From: Clostridiales bacterium
GTDB lineage: Bacteria; Bacillota; Clostridia; Peptostreptococcales; Anaerovoracaceae
Direction: 5' to 3'
Assembly (NCBI GenBank): GCA_015243575.1
Contig: CP042469.1
Span: 3,996,929 to 4,060,928 of the forward strand
DNA: 64,000 nt
The position numbers and the translations under genes were made by a program. Shown here in pieces: positions 26,515 to 37,800 of the stretch. Under the pieces are notes generated by a model, which had not been told where the DNA came from, searched no databases, and worked only from the letters and a program-made list of their open reading frames with translations. Every line of letters starts with the position of its first letter. Position 1 is the first letter of the stretch.

Positions 26515-26943
26515 ATGAAGGAAATAATGCTTAAAATAATCGGAAAGCAAGTGACTTTGGATGCGGAAGAAGAACAGCTGGAGTTTGTAACCGAGGGTAA
26601 ATACTATGAAAAGGACGATTCTGTTTATTTGCTTTATGATGAAAGTGAATTTTCCGGTATGGAGGGTTGCACAACCAGCCTGAAAATTACAGGCGAAACG
26701 ATAAAGATGAAGCGATTCGGCGAAAACATCGGACTTGATACGGAAATTGAGTTTGAAAAAGGGAAACGATTTAAAGGCTATTATGATACCCCTTTCGGCT
26801 CAGTCGAAATGGAGGTTCTGACAAATGATGTTGTGAATAATATTGTAAAAACAGAAGGTAAAGGGAAGCTCAATATTGATTACAATATCAGCCTGAGAGG
26901 TTTGTCGGAAGGCAGAAGCATTCTCGATATCGAGATTATCTAA
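26515..26943 (+). CDS. DUF1934 family protein (YwiB-like)
   Basis: A 142-residue small beta-barrel protein of the DUF1934 family, usually 130-150 residues and cytoplasmic. The ATG at 26515 follows a perfect aaaaggaggt; an upstream in-frame start at 26494 precedes that site. Typical features are EFVTEGKYYEKDDSVYLLYDESEFSGMEGCTTSLKITG in the first half and LNIDYNISLRGLSEGRSILDIEI at the end. Biochemical role is unknown; the fold is calycin-like in known structures. The following S41 protease gene is 70 bases away and may be co-transcribed. Confidence 0.88.
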   Translation: MKEIMLKIIGKQVTLDAEEEQLEFVTEGKYYEKDDSVYLLYDESEFSGMEGCTTSLKITGETIKMKRFGENIGLDTEIEFEKGKRFKGYYDTPFGSVEMEVLTNDVVNNIVKTEGKGKLNIDYNISLRGLSEGRSILDIEII

Positions 26944-27013
26944 CCTCTGCTTACTGTCGCAAAAGGGACATAACATAATACTAGAAATACAATGAATTAA
27001 GGGGGGAAAAGGG

Positions 27014-28474
27014 TTGGATCCATACAAAGCAAGAAAAATAGCAAAGGTGATCGCGTTCGTTGTCGTAATAACCATGCTGATAACATCGTTCTCATTTCTG
27101 CTGTATCTACCTGGATTATTTGGACAAGGAGTGGTTTATGCTGCTGCTGCCCAGAAGGATGACGAGCTGGATGCCCAGTTAAAGGACCTGAAGGATTATA
27201 TCGTATTCATCAAAGAAAACTACAAAGATGATGTTGCATATCAGGACTTGATACAGGGTGCGTTTGAAGGTGTAGTCTATTCTTTGGGTGATCCGTACAG
27301 TATCTATTACGGAAACAGCGGGGGAGGGACCGAATTTGTAGAGGCTGTAAGCGGCGAATACTCAGGAATCGGTCTGAGCGTTGAATCCTATAACGGGCTT
27401 TGCCGTGTCGTTGCTCCAACTGCCGGAACTCCGGCTGAGGATTCTGGAATAAAAGCCGGAGATATTATAACCAAGATAGACGGCACCGATATTTCCTCAA
27501 AGACGCTGGATCAAGCGGTTAAAATGATGCGGGGAAAAGCGGACACCAAGGTTACACTGACCGTTGACCGAAACGGACAAACGCTCCAGTTTACAATTAC
27601 CAGAGCGGTGATTAAAAATACATCTGTCAATTATAAGATGCTGGAAAACAACATCGGTTACATACAGATCACAGGCTTTGACAACGATTCCAACAAGGAA
27701 TTTGAGGCAGCGCTCGCAGCCCTGAAAAGCAAAGGACTGGAAAGCCTTGTTCTTGATGTAAGAAACAATCCCGGCGGATTTATCAACGTGACGCTGGACA
27801 TCGCGGATCAGCTGATGGGCAAAGGCCCCATTATGCATACTGAGAGCAAGGGAAAGATTCTGGAATCATATTATGCAGATGATGAGTCAAGCTTTAACAA
27901 ACCAATCGTGCTTCTGGTAAATGAAGGGAGCGCAAGTGCTTCCGAGATTCTTGCAGGAGCGCTAAAAGACAGCAAGGTTGCAACCTTGGTTGGTACCAAC
28001 ACGTTTGGCAAGGGAGTAGCACAGCAGGTCTTTGGCGGTAATGACGAGCTCAAGCTTTCGATGTTCTATTTTCTGACACCCAACAAAACAAGGATCGATC
28101 ATACGGGAATTACTCCCGACTATATCGTGCAGAACAGCACCGGTGTTGATACGGAGGCCTTGACAAAAGAATACCTTGCCTTTGCACCGATGAGTGAGAA
28201 GGTAAAACCCACAGCAGGTTCTACCGGATTGAATGTTTTTGGTGCCCAACAGCGCCTTTCCATGCTTGGCTATAAAGTCAGTGCCACGGCAACCATGGAT
28301 GATGCTTCCGTTGCCGCGGTTAAAAAGTTCCAAGCGGAAAACGGGCTTTACTCCTGCGGTGTTTTGGACTACACGACAATGAACAAGCTGGATAAAGCAG
28401 TGATTGAGTATATTACAGGTTCCAAGGCAACGGAAGACCTGGCCCTGAAAAAGGCGATAGAGCTGCTGAAATAG
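27014..28474 (+). CDS. S41 family C-terminal processing peptidase
   Basis: A 486-residue CtpA/CtpB-type protease, TTG start behind aagggggg. An N-terminal signal-anchor span (about 15-40) is followed by the S41 N-domain, a PDZ domain (about 105-190: GEYSGIGLSVESYNG...VVAPTAGTPAEDSGIKAGDIITKIDG), the protease core with the Ser in EGSASASEILAGALKD (about 306-309) and Lys in NTFGKGVAQ (about 332), and a C-terminal peptidoglycan-binding domain (about 400-465: LNVFGAQQRLSMLGYKVS...VKKFQAENGL). It cleaves exported proteins at C-termini. In spore formers, CtpB-type enzymes process SpoIVFA; whether this copy does so is unknown. Confidence 0.93.
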   Translation: MDPYKARKIAKVIAFVVVITMLITSFSFLLYLPGLFGQGVVYAAAAQKDDELDAQLKDLKDYIVFIKENYKDDVAYQDLIQGAFEGVVYSLGDPYSIYYGNSGGGTEFVEAVSGEYSGIGLSVESYNGLCRVVAPTAGTPAEDSGIKAGDIITKIDGTDISSKTLDQAVKMMRGKADTKVTLTVDRNGQTLQFTITRAVIKNTSVNYKMLENNIGYIQITGFDNDSNKEFEAALAALKSKGLESLVLDVRNNPGGFINVTLDIADQLMGKGPIMHTESKGKILESYYADDESSFNKPIVLLVNEGSASASEILAGALKDSKVATLVGTNTFGKGVAQQVFGGNDELKLSMFYFLTPNKTRIDHTGITPDYIVQNSTGVDTEALTKEYLAFAPMSEKVKPTAGSTGLNVFGAQQRLSMLGYKVSATATMDDASVAAVKKFQAENGLYSCGVLDYTTMNKLDKAVIEYITGSKATEDLALKKAIELLK

Positions 28475-28533
28475 AAGATGAAAAGCCCTGCATCGTACCA
28501 TAATCGATAGGATGAAATCCTTTTATAGAAAAT

Positions 28534-28634
28534 AAACCGGACATGGTTCCTTCAAAATATGATCCGGCCTCCCATCTGTTAGACCTAGGTCTAACTTTTA
28601 GGGGGCGGTTCATGGAAGAAATCCAGTCCGGTTT
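28534..28634. terminator. About 100-base imperfect hairpin, probable bidirectional terminator
   Basis: Outer arms aaaccggac (28534-28542) and gtccggttt (28626-28634) run inward through partly matching segments to a perfect 18-bp palindrome gttagacctaggtctaac (28578-28595). T residues lie beyond both outer arms on the respective strands. It separates convergent genes. Confidence 0.7.
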
Positions 28635-28655
28635 TTCATTTATACGGAAGACTGA

Positions 28656-30167
28656 TTAGTTGAAATATAAGTTGTTTGTCAGGTACTCCGGGTCGCTTGT
28701 GACATCAAGCCCCAGATCTCTAAGGGTTTGCTCGTCCCGGTCGCTGAGGATTGCAGTACAATGCGCCTTGCAGCCTTTGAGCATCAGGAGCTTTTCCACT
28801 GCGATCTGAGCAGATGGGTTTGTGGCGGCAGAGATTGTCAAAGAACTCAAAATTTCTTCCAAATTGAGGCTGGATTTTTCATTTTGGAGGATATCCGTCT
28901 TAAGACGCTGTATCGTTTCCAGTACCATTGGTGACAGGAGGTAGATATCATCTGAAAGACCGCAAAGCTTCTTGATCGCGTTTAATACCGCGGCTGCGGC
29001 TGCCACCATTCTTCTTGAGCTTCTTCCGGTAACGATAGATCCGTCAGGCAGCTCAATAGCCATGACAACTACGTTTTCATACCGCTTGTCCTCTGATCTT
29101 TTGTGTTCTGCATAATCTCTGGCAGGCTTCACGACAGCTCTGTCCTCCACCTTTACGTTCAGATCGTCCATGAGTAGTTTTGAACGGAGCAGAGAGTCTT
29201 CGTCGATTTTCCCCTTCTTGTAGTCACACTGAGCAATCAGGTATCTGCGAATCAGTTCCTGCTCGGAGGCTCTTCTGACAGCATCATCATCTGTGATCGA
29301 AAAACCAACCCGATTGACACCCATATCCGTAGGAGATTTATAGTCCGCTTCTTCTCCAGTAATTTTCTCTATGATGCGCTTTACCACGGGGAACACTTCC
29401 AGATCCCGATTATAGTTAACTGCCTTTTGGCCATAAGCCTCCAGATGGAAAGAGTCGATCATATTTACATCCTTCAGATCAGCAGTCGCTGCTTCATATG
29501 CTACATTAACAGGATGCTTCAGGGGAAGATTCCAGATGGGGAAGGTTTCAAATTTTGCATAGCGGACTTTCATTCCTCTTCGGTAATCATGGTAGAGCTG
29601 GCTGAGACATGTAGCAAGCTTTCCGCTTCCTCCGCCGGGTCCTGTAACGACCACCAACGGTTTGGTAACCTCGATATACGGATTGGCGCCGTAGCCCTCA
29701 TCGCTGACAATGGTATCTACATCTGTAGGATATCCCTTCGTAAACAGATGACGGTATGTTTTGATTCCTCTTCGGTTTAGCTTATTGATGAACATATTGA
29801 CGGCAGGCTGATCCTCATAGCGGGTAATTACCACGCTGTTGATTGCCAGGTCATATTTTCTGAAGGTGTCGATTAAACGAAGTACTTCGAGATCGTAAGT
29901 GATCCCGAAGTCCTGACGGGTCTTGCTCGTAGTAATATCTCCTGCAAAGATGCAGATAATGATTTCTGCTTTCTCCTTCATTTTTTGAAGCAGCTTAATT
30001 TTTGCATTTTCATCAAAGCCTGGGAGAACACGCATCGCATGCTTGTCATGAACCAGCTTGCCTCCGAATTCAAGATATAACCGTTCGCTGTTCTTGTCAT
30101 TGACGCGTTCCAGAATGTACTTTGACTGTTCTTCGATATACTTGCTTGCATCAAACCCTGTTTTCAT
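28656..30167 (-). CDS. DUF1846 family protein
   Basis: A 503-residue conserved cytoplasmic protein found in many Firmicutes; structures are known but its function is not established. Family features: [19 protein letters not shown] at the start, [27 protein letters not shown], a glycine-rich nucleotide-loop-like [23 protein letters not shown] (about 173-196) and [13 protein letters not shown]. Length is normal. It has its own promoter 140 bases upstream and shares a terminator element with the S41 protease gene. Confidence 0.92.
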   Translation of the reverse strand: MKTGFDASKYIEEQSKYILERVNDKNSERLYLEFGGKLVHDKHAMRVLPGFDENAKIKLLQKMKEKAEIIICIFAGDITTSKTRQDFGITYDLEVLRLIDTFRKYDLAINSVVITRYEDQPAVNMFINKLNRRGIKTYRHLFTKGYPTDVDTIVSDEGYGANPYIEVTKPLVVVTGPGGGSGKLATCLSQLYHDYRRGMKVRYAKFETFPIWNLPLKHPVNVAYEAATADLKDVNMIDSFHLEAYGQKAVNYNRDLEVFPVVKRIIEKITGEEADYKSPTDMGVNRVGFSITDDDAVRRASEQELIRRYLIAQCDYKKGKIDEDSLLRSKLLMDDLNVKVEDRAVVKPARDYAEHKRSEDKRYENVVVMAIELPDGSIVTGRSSRRMVAAAAAVLNAIKKLCGLSDDIYLLSPMVLETIQRLKTDILQNEKSSLNLEEILSSLTISAATNPSAQIAVEKLLMLKGCKAHCTAILSDRDEQTLRDLGLDVTSDPEYLTNNLYFN

Positions 30168-30256
30168 TTTGCACCATCCTTCGTAACTAATACTTTTCAG
30201 AATCCTTTTCTGCTCCGCAGAGGATTCCCTTATCTGAGTGAAACCGACTGTTTTTT

Positions 30257-30281
30257 GCTCAGATCAGAGGCTGATCCGAGC
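30257..30281. promoter_or_regulatory. Inverted repeat in the DUF1846 leader
   Basis: gctcagatcag and ctgatccgagc (30257-30281) form a nearly perfect 11-bp dyad around a 3-base centre. It lies between promoter and start of the minus-strand gene, a possible operator or RNA hairpin. Confidence 0.45.
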
Positions 30282-30305
30282 GGCCCATTAAAAACAACCT
30301 TGTGA

Positions 30306-30334
30306 ATTATATCAGATATCATATACGGGTACAA
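30306..30334 (-). promoter_or_regulatory. Sigma-A promoter of the DUF1846 gene
   Basis: On the minus strand TTGTAC (30334-30329), a 17-base spacer and TATAAT (30311-30306). Transcription would start near 30299, giving a leader of about 130 bases. Confidence 0.7.
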
Positions 30335-30422
30335 CTGGATAAATTGGGTGATTGGAATAAATGGGGTGATAAATGAACGGCCCCACAGGGGTAAGCTTGT
30401 AAAGGAAAGAGGCAAGTTTTAC

Positions 30423-30449
30423 TTGACAGGAAAGAACAGATTGTATAAT
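30423..30449 (+). promoter_or_regulatory. Promoter of the SLH gene at 30667 with long leader
   Basis: TTGACA (30423-30428) and TATAAT (30444-30449) have consensus sequence but a short 15-base spacer. The 5' leader to 30666 is about 210 bases. It contains small hairpins (for example ccgg...ccgg near 30572-30585) but no riboswitch that I recognise. Confidence 0.55.
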
Positions 30450-30666
30450 ATGGAAAATAATAACAAGTGTTGTGTAGGAGCGCTGCACTTTGAAAACAAA
30501 ATAATATGACGGGAGTTCTGTAAAGGACTGCATGTATTTCGGGTGCAAGAAAACTGTTATTTCGCTGCCGGGAAAGAACCGGTGGTTATGCGCGTAATTC
30601 TGCGTGCATCAAAATCCTAACAAGAGGAGAATTTGTTTCAGTTAGAACAGGATTGGGAGAATTATT

Positions 30667-31668
30667 ATGAAGAAAATTATGACACTGATCGTTTCCGCCT
30701 CAATGATCATGGGATCGGCGGCAGCGGTCTATGGAGCCGATTACAGCGATCTAAAAAACACCAACTGGGCATATGAGGCAGTGAATGCCATGTCAAACCA
30801 AAACATTGTGAAAGGGTATCCCGACGGCAGCTTCCACCCCAGCGATACCGTTACCTATGGAGAGTTTATTAAAATGGCGCTGACCGCAGATACTGGGTCG
30901 GATATCGGTAATGCTGAATCTGGATATTGGGCAGAGTCGTACTATAACAAGGCCCTTGAAGAGAAATACTTTCTCGTAACTGATATCGGTAAGTCTATGT
31001 TATCGATGGAAATCCCAAGAAGCGATATGGCACTGATCATAAGTGCGATCCTTGGAGAGGCAACAATTGAGAACTATGAGGAACTGCAGAAAAACATAAA
31101 GGATATCAGTTATAAAACAAAGCATGAGTACGATATTACAAAAGCATATGCTACTGGAATATTGACTGGATATACGGACAAAACCTTTAGGCCGGACAAT
31201 ACCTTGACCCGTGCAGAAGCGGCCACAGTAATTTATCGGCTGGTGGATGAGAGCAAGCGGGTGCTGCCTGTTATTGGGGGAGCTGAGGCAGAAGAAAACA
31301 GGCCGCTGGCAGAGGTGATTACGAATTATAAGTCCTTTTATACAGAAAATGGATACTTAGACGAAGATTTAGCAGCTGTTGAATCATATTCAATTGATAA
31401 AGATCCAGACAAATACGGAATGACTTTAAAAGAGAATAGAGGAACAAAATGGATAGAATTTCCTGCAAACATAAACAAAGATGTTGGGTTAGTTTACTTA
31501 GTAAAAGATAATATAGTAATCGATCTTACGGGGCGGGGATATGGTTCTGGTAAGGTCGGTACTGCTGGATATGATTCAGATATAGATATAACAACGGTAG
31601 ATTATATTGCATCATTAAAAACAAGTCGGCATCATATCACATTAATAAAAAATCCATTCAAACAATAA
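30667..31668 (+). CDS. SLH-domain surface protein
   Basis: A 333-residue secreted protein. The signal peptide ends at AAAVYGAD. Three SLH repeats span about 24-200: YSDLKNTNWAYEAVNAMSNQNIVKGYPDGSFHPSD, a poorer second, and KAYATGILTGYTDKTFRPDNTLTRAEAATVIYRL. A C-terminal region of about 115 residues (from about 220) has no recognised domain; it contains DKDPDKYGMTLKENRGTKWIEFP and is encoded in clearly more AT-rich DNA than the SLH part. The next gene, for a giant secreted protein, is 130-136 bases downstream behind a branched hairpin. The AT-rich block continues into it, so the two may have been exchanged as a pair. Confidence 0.85.
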   Translation: MKKIMTLIVSASMIMGSAAAVYGADYSDLKNTNWAYEAVNAMSNQNIVKGYPDGSFHPSDTVTYGEFIKMALTADTGSDIGNAESGYWAESYYNKALEEKYFLVTDIGKSMLSMEIPRSDMALIISAILGEATIENYEELQKNIKDISYKTKHEYDITKAYATGILTGYTDKTFRPDNTLTRAEAATVIYRLVDESKRVLPVIGGAEAEENRPLAEVITNYKSFYTENGYLDEDLAAVESYSIDKDPDKYGMTLKENRGTKWIEFPANINKDVGLVYLVKDNIVIDLTGRGYGSGKVGTAGYDSDIDITTVDYIASLKTSRHHITLIKNPFKQ

Positions 31669-31698
31669 TTGATTAAGTCTAAACTTATTAAGTAGCAG

Positions 31699-31778
31699 GA
31701 GAGTGGGGAAAATGATAATTTCCCGTAGTTGCCATTAAAGTGTGAACTTTTATGGTAATCCACTCTTCTGTTTTTTTA
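31699..31778 (+). terminator. Branched terminator/attenuator between SLH gene and giant gene
   Basis: Outer arms agagtgg and ccactct enclose an inner stem made of gccattaaagt and acttttatggt. Seven T residues follow. It may stop most transcription before the giant gene. Confidence 0.65.
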
Positions 31779-31803
31779 TGTAATAGATGGGGGGCAATTG
31801 CAT

Positions 31804-34800
31804 TTGAAAAAATTTATATCATTAACAATAACCATATGCCTACTATTCACGACTGCATTTTCATTTGATGGTCATCGTGAATCACATGCATTAACAACTT
31901 ATAAGAAAGTGACCAAGTACCATTTGGACCTTGGAGTAATTCATATATGGGGTACTGGAACATCTAAAGAGAATGCAGTGTATCAAAATGGGTTATCATA
32001 TGGAGAATCTGTTAGTATTTCTACTTCAATAACATTTGGAAGAGCGATAGATACAGTAGTGGGGGCTTATCCGCTTGATTCATCTTCATTTTATTGGAAT
32101 GATGATGATTATACTTTTAACTCAATAGAAGATTATCTAACCGATAGAGATTCCTTCGATACCAATTATAAGAAATATTCTTCGAACACAATAAAAAATA
32201 TTAAACCAACATTAAGCGGATCTAATATAGTTAATCTCTCATATAATGTTGCATTAAAGAGCGATGAAGATTTTGATTTATCTAAACGATTAAATGGAGG
32301 AGAATTTGATTATATAGTAGCACTACTAGGCGGAATTAATTTAATAAAAAAAGACCTTTATAAAAAATTAAGTGATGGAGCAGATTATGGTGTTGGTCCT
32401 GGCGTATTCGGCTTCATCTTCTTCGTCCCCATCGTTATTGAATACACGGTGCTTGAGGCCGTAGAAATCCCTGATGGAGATTTTATTCCATATCTGGATG
32501 TGCCCACATCAGCAAAACAGAATGAGGTCTTTTCGGTTGTGGATGAAACAATTTTTGATAAAGAAGCAGAGTTCGATCATTCGGAACTATATTACTCAGT
32601 TGACGGAGGCCCACAACGTGAGGTTTCCGGCTGGAATGGGCGAAGGCTGGGGACGAACATCAACCAGTCTTTCCCGGAAATCTGTACTGTGAAGTATACG
32701 CTCTACGTTACAAATACGTTTGGAGAAGAAAAGTCTGTTTCAAAGACCGTAAATATCACAGACGGAAGAGAGATCGACGGAGAGGCAATCCTACTTCTGC
32801 CAGAGTACACCTATGAAGGGCATCCGGCGCTGGCGGAGGACGTATCCGAATTTACCGTGGATGGAATCGGATATTCAGCGACAAGGGCATATGAAGAAGG
32901 GGTCGCAACAAATAGCTTTAGGCCGTTGCCTAGCGGAGCTGGAACAACGCAAAAACAAACGAGTACAACCTCTAATGTGACTTTCAAAAGCTATGGAAAT
33001 TATGATGTAAGGTTATCCGTAAACTTGAAAACAGGCGGGACATTAACGGACACAAAACCCATAGAAGTAAGAAAGACACCCCATATCGTAGATAATCTTT
33101 CAGGATTCCAAAAGCAGAACAGGAAGCAAACATTAAGTATCGATGTTGCAACCATGCCGGGAAAGCCCATTGCTGAGTACTACGTGGAGCTGCTGGATAT
33201 GAAAACAGGACAAGCGGTAACGTTAACGAATGAAAATCCTAAGGTAAATAATGCGACGATCAAAACAAGGACAATCGCAAGCAGCGGAGACGAATACTGG
33301 ACAAACTTCCGGCTGGAGTTTTTAACAAAGAATCCTGAGCGGCAGAATTACCGATATACCATCTATGTAAAAGATAGCAAAGGGGATACGGACTCCGTCC
33401 AGAAGGTATTTGAGGTAGCACCAGACCTGCCGCCAGTTGCAAAAATAAAGCTGAGCGACAGCTTTCTTCGGGAAAAAGGAACAAACCTTGCAAACATCAT
33501 TTCAGAAGATCTAAGCACGACGGACGGGGATCAGCTGGAGCGATACTGGAGCGTGGGAGGCAAGGATGTAACCACACTTCCCGGCTACGAAGATCAGTCC
33601 TTTGGTTCAGGGCTGAAAGTCAAGTATCGAAAAACAGGAGTCGGTAAAGAAACGGTAACATTAGAAGTAAAAGACGTTTGGACGGAGCCGACTTTGGAAG
33701 AGTATGTAACGGATGCGGACAGGCTTTCTGCTACCACCCAGGCTGTCACAGATGTCATCAATATTGCTCCTGTCGTTAGCCTGGAGCCGGTTTTGTTCGA
33801 TGAGATAAATGTTGCCCTGCTGACAGACCAAAGGTTCAAGTCAAAAACCGAAGAAAAGGTAAATACACTCATTTCGGCGCTGATCGGAAATCAGTTTGAT
33901 GCAAGCATACTGGTTGCGCCCCTGCAGGAAAGCTACACCGGAGCACCAGCCCTTATGATGGATAAAACATGGAGGTCAGCCAATATGTGCTCCTGCGGCA
34001 ATTGCAGAGATCGAGGCTTTAGTGACGGAGAATATTCATTTGTCGCAAGAAGAGCCGAGGTCTACAATGAAGGCTATTATGATTATTGCAGGGGGCCCAT
34101 TACTGTTTATGCATTCAAAGGAAATGCTGCCACGGGGCAGGCAGACACCGTATGGAGCTATACGGGAGGCGCAACAGAGGTGTTTACCATTTCAGAGGAC
34201 AAAACAGAAAAATATATCTTCCTGCACAAGGCGAACAGTACGGTTTTGCTCAATAGAAATACCGGGGCCGTTGTCACAACAATCAGCAAAGCGATCGGAA
34301 AAACCTCCTTTGTATCAGAAGACGGAAAGCGCATTTACGTCATTGAAGAGAACGCTGTAATGAAATATGATACAGCAGATAAATCCTATGCTCCTATCAC
34401 CAATTATGGCGGGTCCTTTGCTCGCCTGCAGGACGGACTTGCGACCTTTGTCAGCAAGACAGATGAGAATCAGTACGCGATCGTTAGGCTGGATCTGAAG
34501 ACAGAGGCGGTAAAAATGAACGCCATCCCTGGATTTGTAATCCCACACGACCCAAGGTATACCATTCGGGAAGATTTGAAACTTGTTGATGTGGACATTA
34601 CCGGGAAAATGCTGTTTACCAAGTCATACAGAGATAATTACTACTCAGATTCCAGAACATACTTTTGCGTTTATGTGGATCCGGCAAGCGGATATACCAT
34701 CACCGAATCCTATGATCCGTCAGAGTACTCCCATGACTGGGGATTTGTAAAGGATGAAACAGACAAGGCGGTGGGCATTTATCGGCTGCACTTTGGCGGA

Positions 34801-37800
34801 GACAGCAGTAAATCAGATGTGGTGCGGTATCTGCAGTATCGAGACATCAAACCCGATGGCCCCGTAACGGCGGAACGAAGTGTTTTATCTGATACGAAAG
34901 GGAAGGTTTCCAGCGGCAAAATAATCTACGCCAGAAAGCACACCGCAGAGAACAAGATCTATATCGTTCAGGGCTCGGGTGAATATTATTCCTCCAATGG
35001 TTCCTTCCCCATCGAGACCGACGGTGTAACCGTTATAATGAATGCCGCAAGCGGTGCGGTGGCATCGGTCATCAAATCGACGGCAGCCTTTGGCGACTTA
35101 TCGAGCAGAGAAAATGCAGCTGCAGTAAACGGAAATCTTTTGACAAGCTCCTATCTTCTCACGGGATTAAATGGAGGGAAAACAACGCTGAAGCAAATTC
35201 GTGTGGGATTAAGTCAAGCGCAGGCGCAGGAGAACTCGTTTCAAAAGTATGTAAAGGATAAGGTAAATGATCTTGTGTACTTCGTAAGCAATGGTGCTTT
35301 GGATCCGCTGGATGTGGTGGCAAAAGCAAAGGACAAAGCAGCATCCAGGGCAGCCGTAAAAGTAAACGTCAGCGGAACGAAAGGGACGATATCAAAAAAG
35401 GTTGCCTTAGATCCAAATGAAACCTATTATGCCGAGTACTCCATAAAACCGCTGTCCGATTCAGGCACAGTATCCGTAAAAACCACCCAGGTTCCATCAA
35501 AAGTCACAAATGATGAGATCGAGTATGTTGTGACGGATGAGAACCTAGAGGACTTTTCCTCTTCTGTGAATACAAACCCGTTCTTTGTATTTTCAAACAA
35601 GAGCAACATCAAAGAAGGCTGGTATTCAGAGGATATTTCAAGGAGAGTGGGAAACAATGATAGGGCGCAGCCCATTATCTATAGCAGCACGATCACCTTC
35701 ACCATACCAGCAGAGAAAAAGGCGGTTTTATCGTTTGATTATTACATAAATCTGACCGATATCGGCGGAAACGAGGGCATCTGGCAGAACGGCTTCAAAA
35801 TCGACGGCAAACGGTGGAGCAGAACCATGGGGAGCGGATCAGGCCATTATACGCACCCATATCTATTAGCCCCCGGAAAACATACCATCGAAGTATTCTC
35901 AAAGGTTCATGCCGCAACGATCTATAATCATAGTACGAGAATGGACAACCTTTCCGTCGCTTATGCGGAGCCAAGGGAAACGACAACCGTATTAAAATCA
36001 TCCGCTGGACAGATCCAGACCTTCAAGGCTCCCGCCAACGGAACCTACAAGGTGCAGCTTTATGGGCCGGAATCAGACAGCTTTGGAGGGCTTGTAGAAG
36101 GAACCATCGACTTAAAAGCAAATGAAACCTTAGAGGCCTATCTTGGATCAGGTGTCCCCAGAGCAACGACGCTTCCTGACAGCGTAAGCGGCTCCAACGG
36201 AAATGGCTACGGTTCAGACGGATTCTCCTTATCAAAGATCTCCTTCAAAGGAAAAGCGATTGCCATTGCTGGCGGCGGGGGAAGCAACGGAAACGATGGT
36301 TCTGGAACCGGAGAATTAATAAAGTATGATTCGGGATCAGCAGAATTAGATTTTAGATGCCAAAACTGTGGGAGAAATCCTACGACAATTACAAATAATA
36401 AATGTGATAATTGCAACTCCAGCAGGATTGTCCTAAAAAACCCCTGCTCAACATGCAAATTGAGCATATATCCGCCGAGTGGAACCCATAAACACTACTA
36501 TTATGAAGGGACTGGCGGAAAGGGAGGTCTGGCAGGAATCGGAGGAAGCAGCACAATTACTATGGGACTGGATGGCGAGCTTGGCAGTGGAGAAAAGCAC
36601 TGGAGACAAAGTACATCCTATGAGGAACGATTTAATAACTACACAACCGCTTATGACGGCGGAAAGGGAGGAAGCGGCGGAGCATCCTGGTTGGACAGTT
36701 CTGTTTTAAAAAGCGGCAAATTGACTCCGGGCGGGAGCTATGGTGAATCTAGACTTGTGATAACCAGAACCGGAACTGCACCGGCAGTAGCCTACGGAAC
36801 AAAAGAAACCTCAGAAACAAAAGACAGTGAAGGTTGGATCAGCGGAAGAATTGTCATAAAATCGGAGCCGACCATTACCGGATACTCGGCCACTGATTTT
36901 ATCCCGCGAAACTATGACGGAGCCTTATCCCAGCGTCTCATTACAAGATCAAATACGACAGGGTTAAGTGAGACGTTCACGTATACAGTTCCTTCGGATC
37001 AGGTGTCTGTTCTGACGCAAATTGCCCCCAGGTTTGAGTGGACAAATGTGAGAGACAATCAGACCATTTTCGGATATAAGTACGATGGCAAGGAGTATAC
37101 CCTGCTGGCCAATTCCAGCAGCGAAAGTGGGCCGCTATGGAGACTGGACGGATCGCTTTACAACTTCTCGACTGTAAATGTTATAGGAACGCATACGTTA
37201 GCCGGGTATCAAAACGCAAGCGGGAACAAATATGACGAAGGAAGAAAGCAAACATTTTTCGAAAACATTAATTTAAACTTGCTGGATACCAGCAAAATGA
37301 ATCCTTCCTTTCACGATGGCTATTATTTTCTGGAGCCGGAAACCTTTCAGGCAGTCTATGCTAACGCCAAAAGTCCGCAACAAAAGACAATAGAAATTGA
37401 ATTTAATAAAGGAGAGTATTTAATAAAGGACTTTAGATTCTATTCCATAAAAGACGGGAAGAAGGTCTATGTTGATGAAACAAACAATGATGTGGGGGAA
37501 TATAACAAGAATTGGATCCGCTCCTCCGGAGTCAAACTTGAAGGGCACATTGCGCCAGTCGAGGAAAAAGAAGAAGCGCCAATGGTCTATAAAAAGGGGC
37601 AGCTGGTTGCGTACAACATTTTTTATGATGATTATGAAAAAGATCCGAGCAAGAAGCAGTACTGGAGATATACCCATACACCATTTAACGATGGGGAGCA
37701 TCCCGATGCAGCATATATAACAGACAGCGACGGAAACATTATAAGAAACACGGGCAAAATACTATCCTCATCCATTCCCCGGTTCTACATCGATGGCAAA

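Noticed and set aside
30456-30666. Riboswitch in the long leader of the SLH gene at 30667
   Set aside because: Hairpins are visible, but I could not match the conserved cores of c-di-GMP, SAM, cobalamin or other riboswitches I know. It is left as an unclassified leader.
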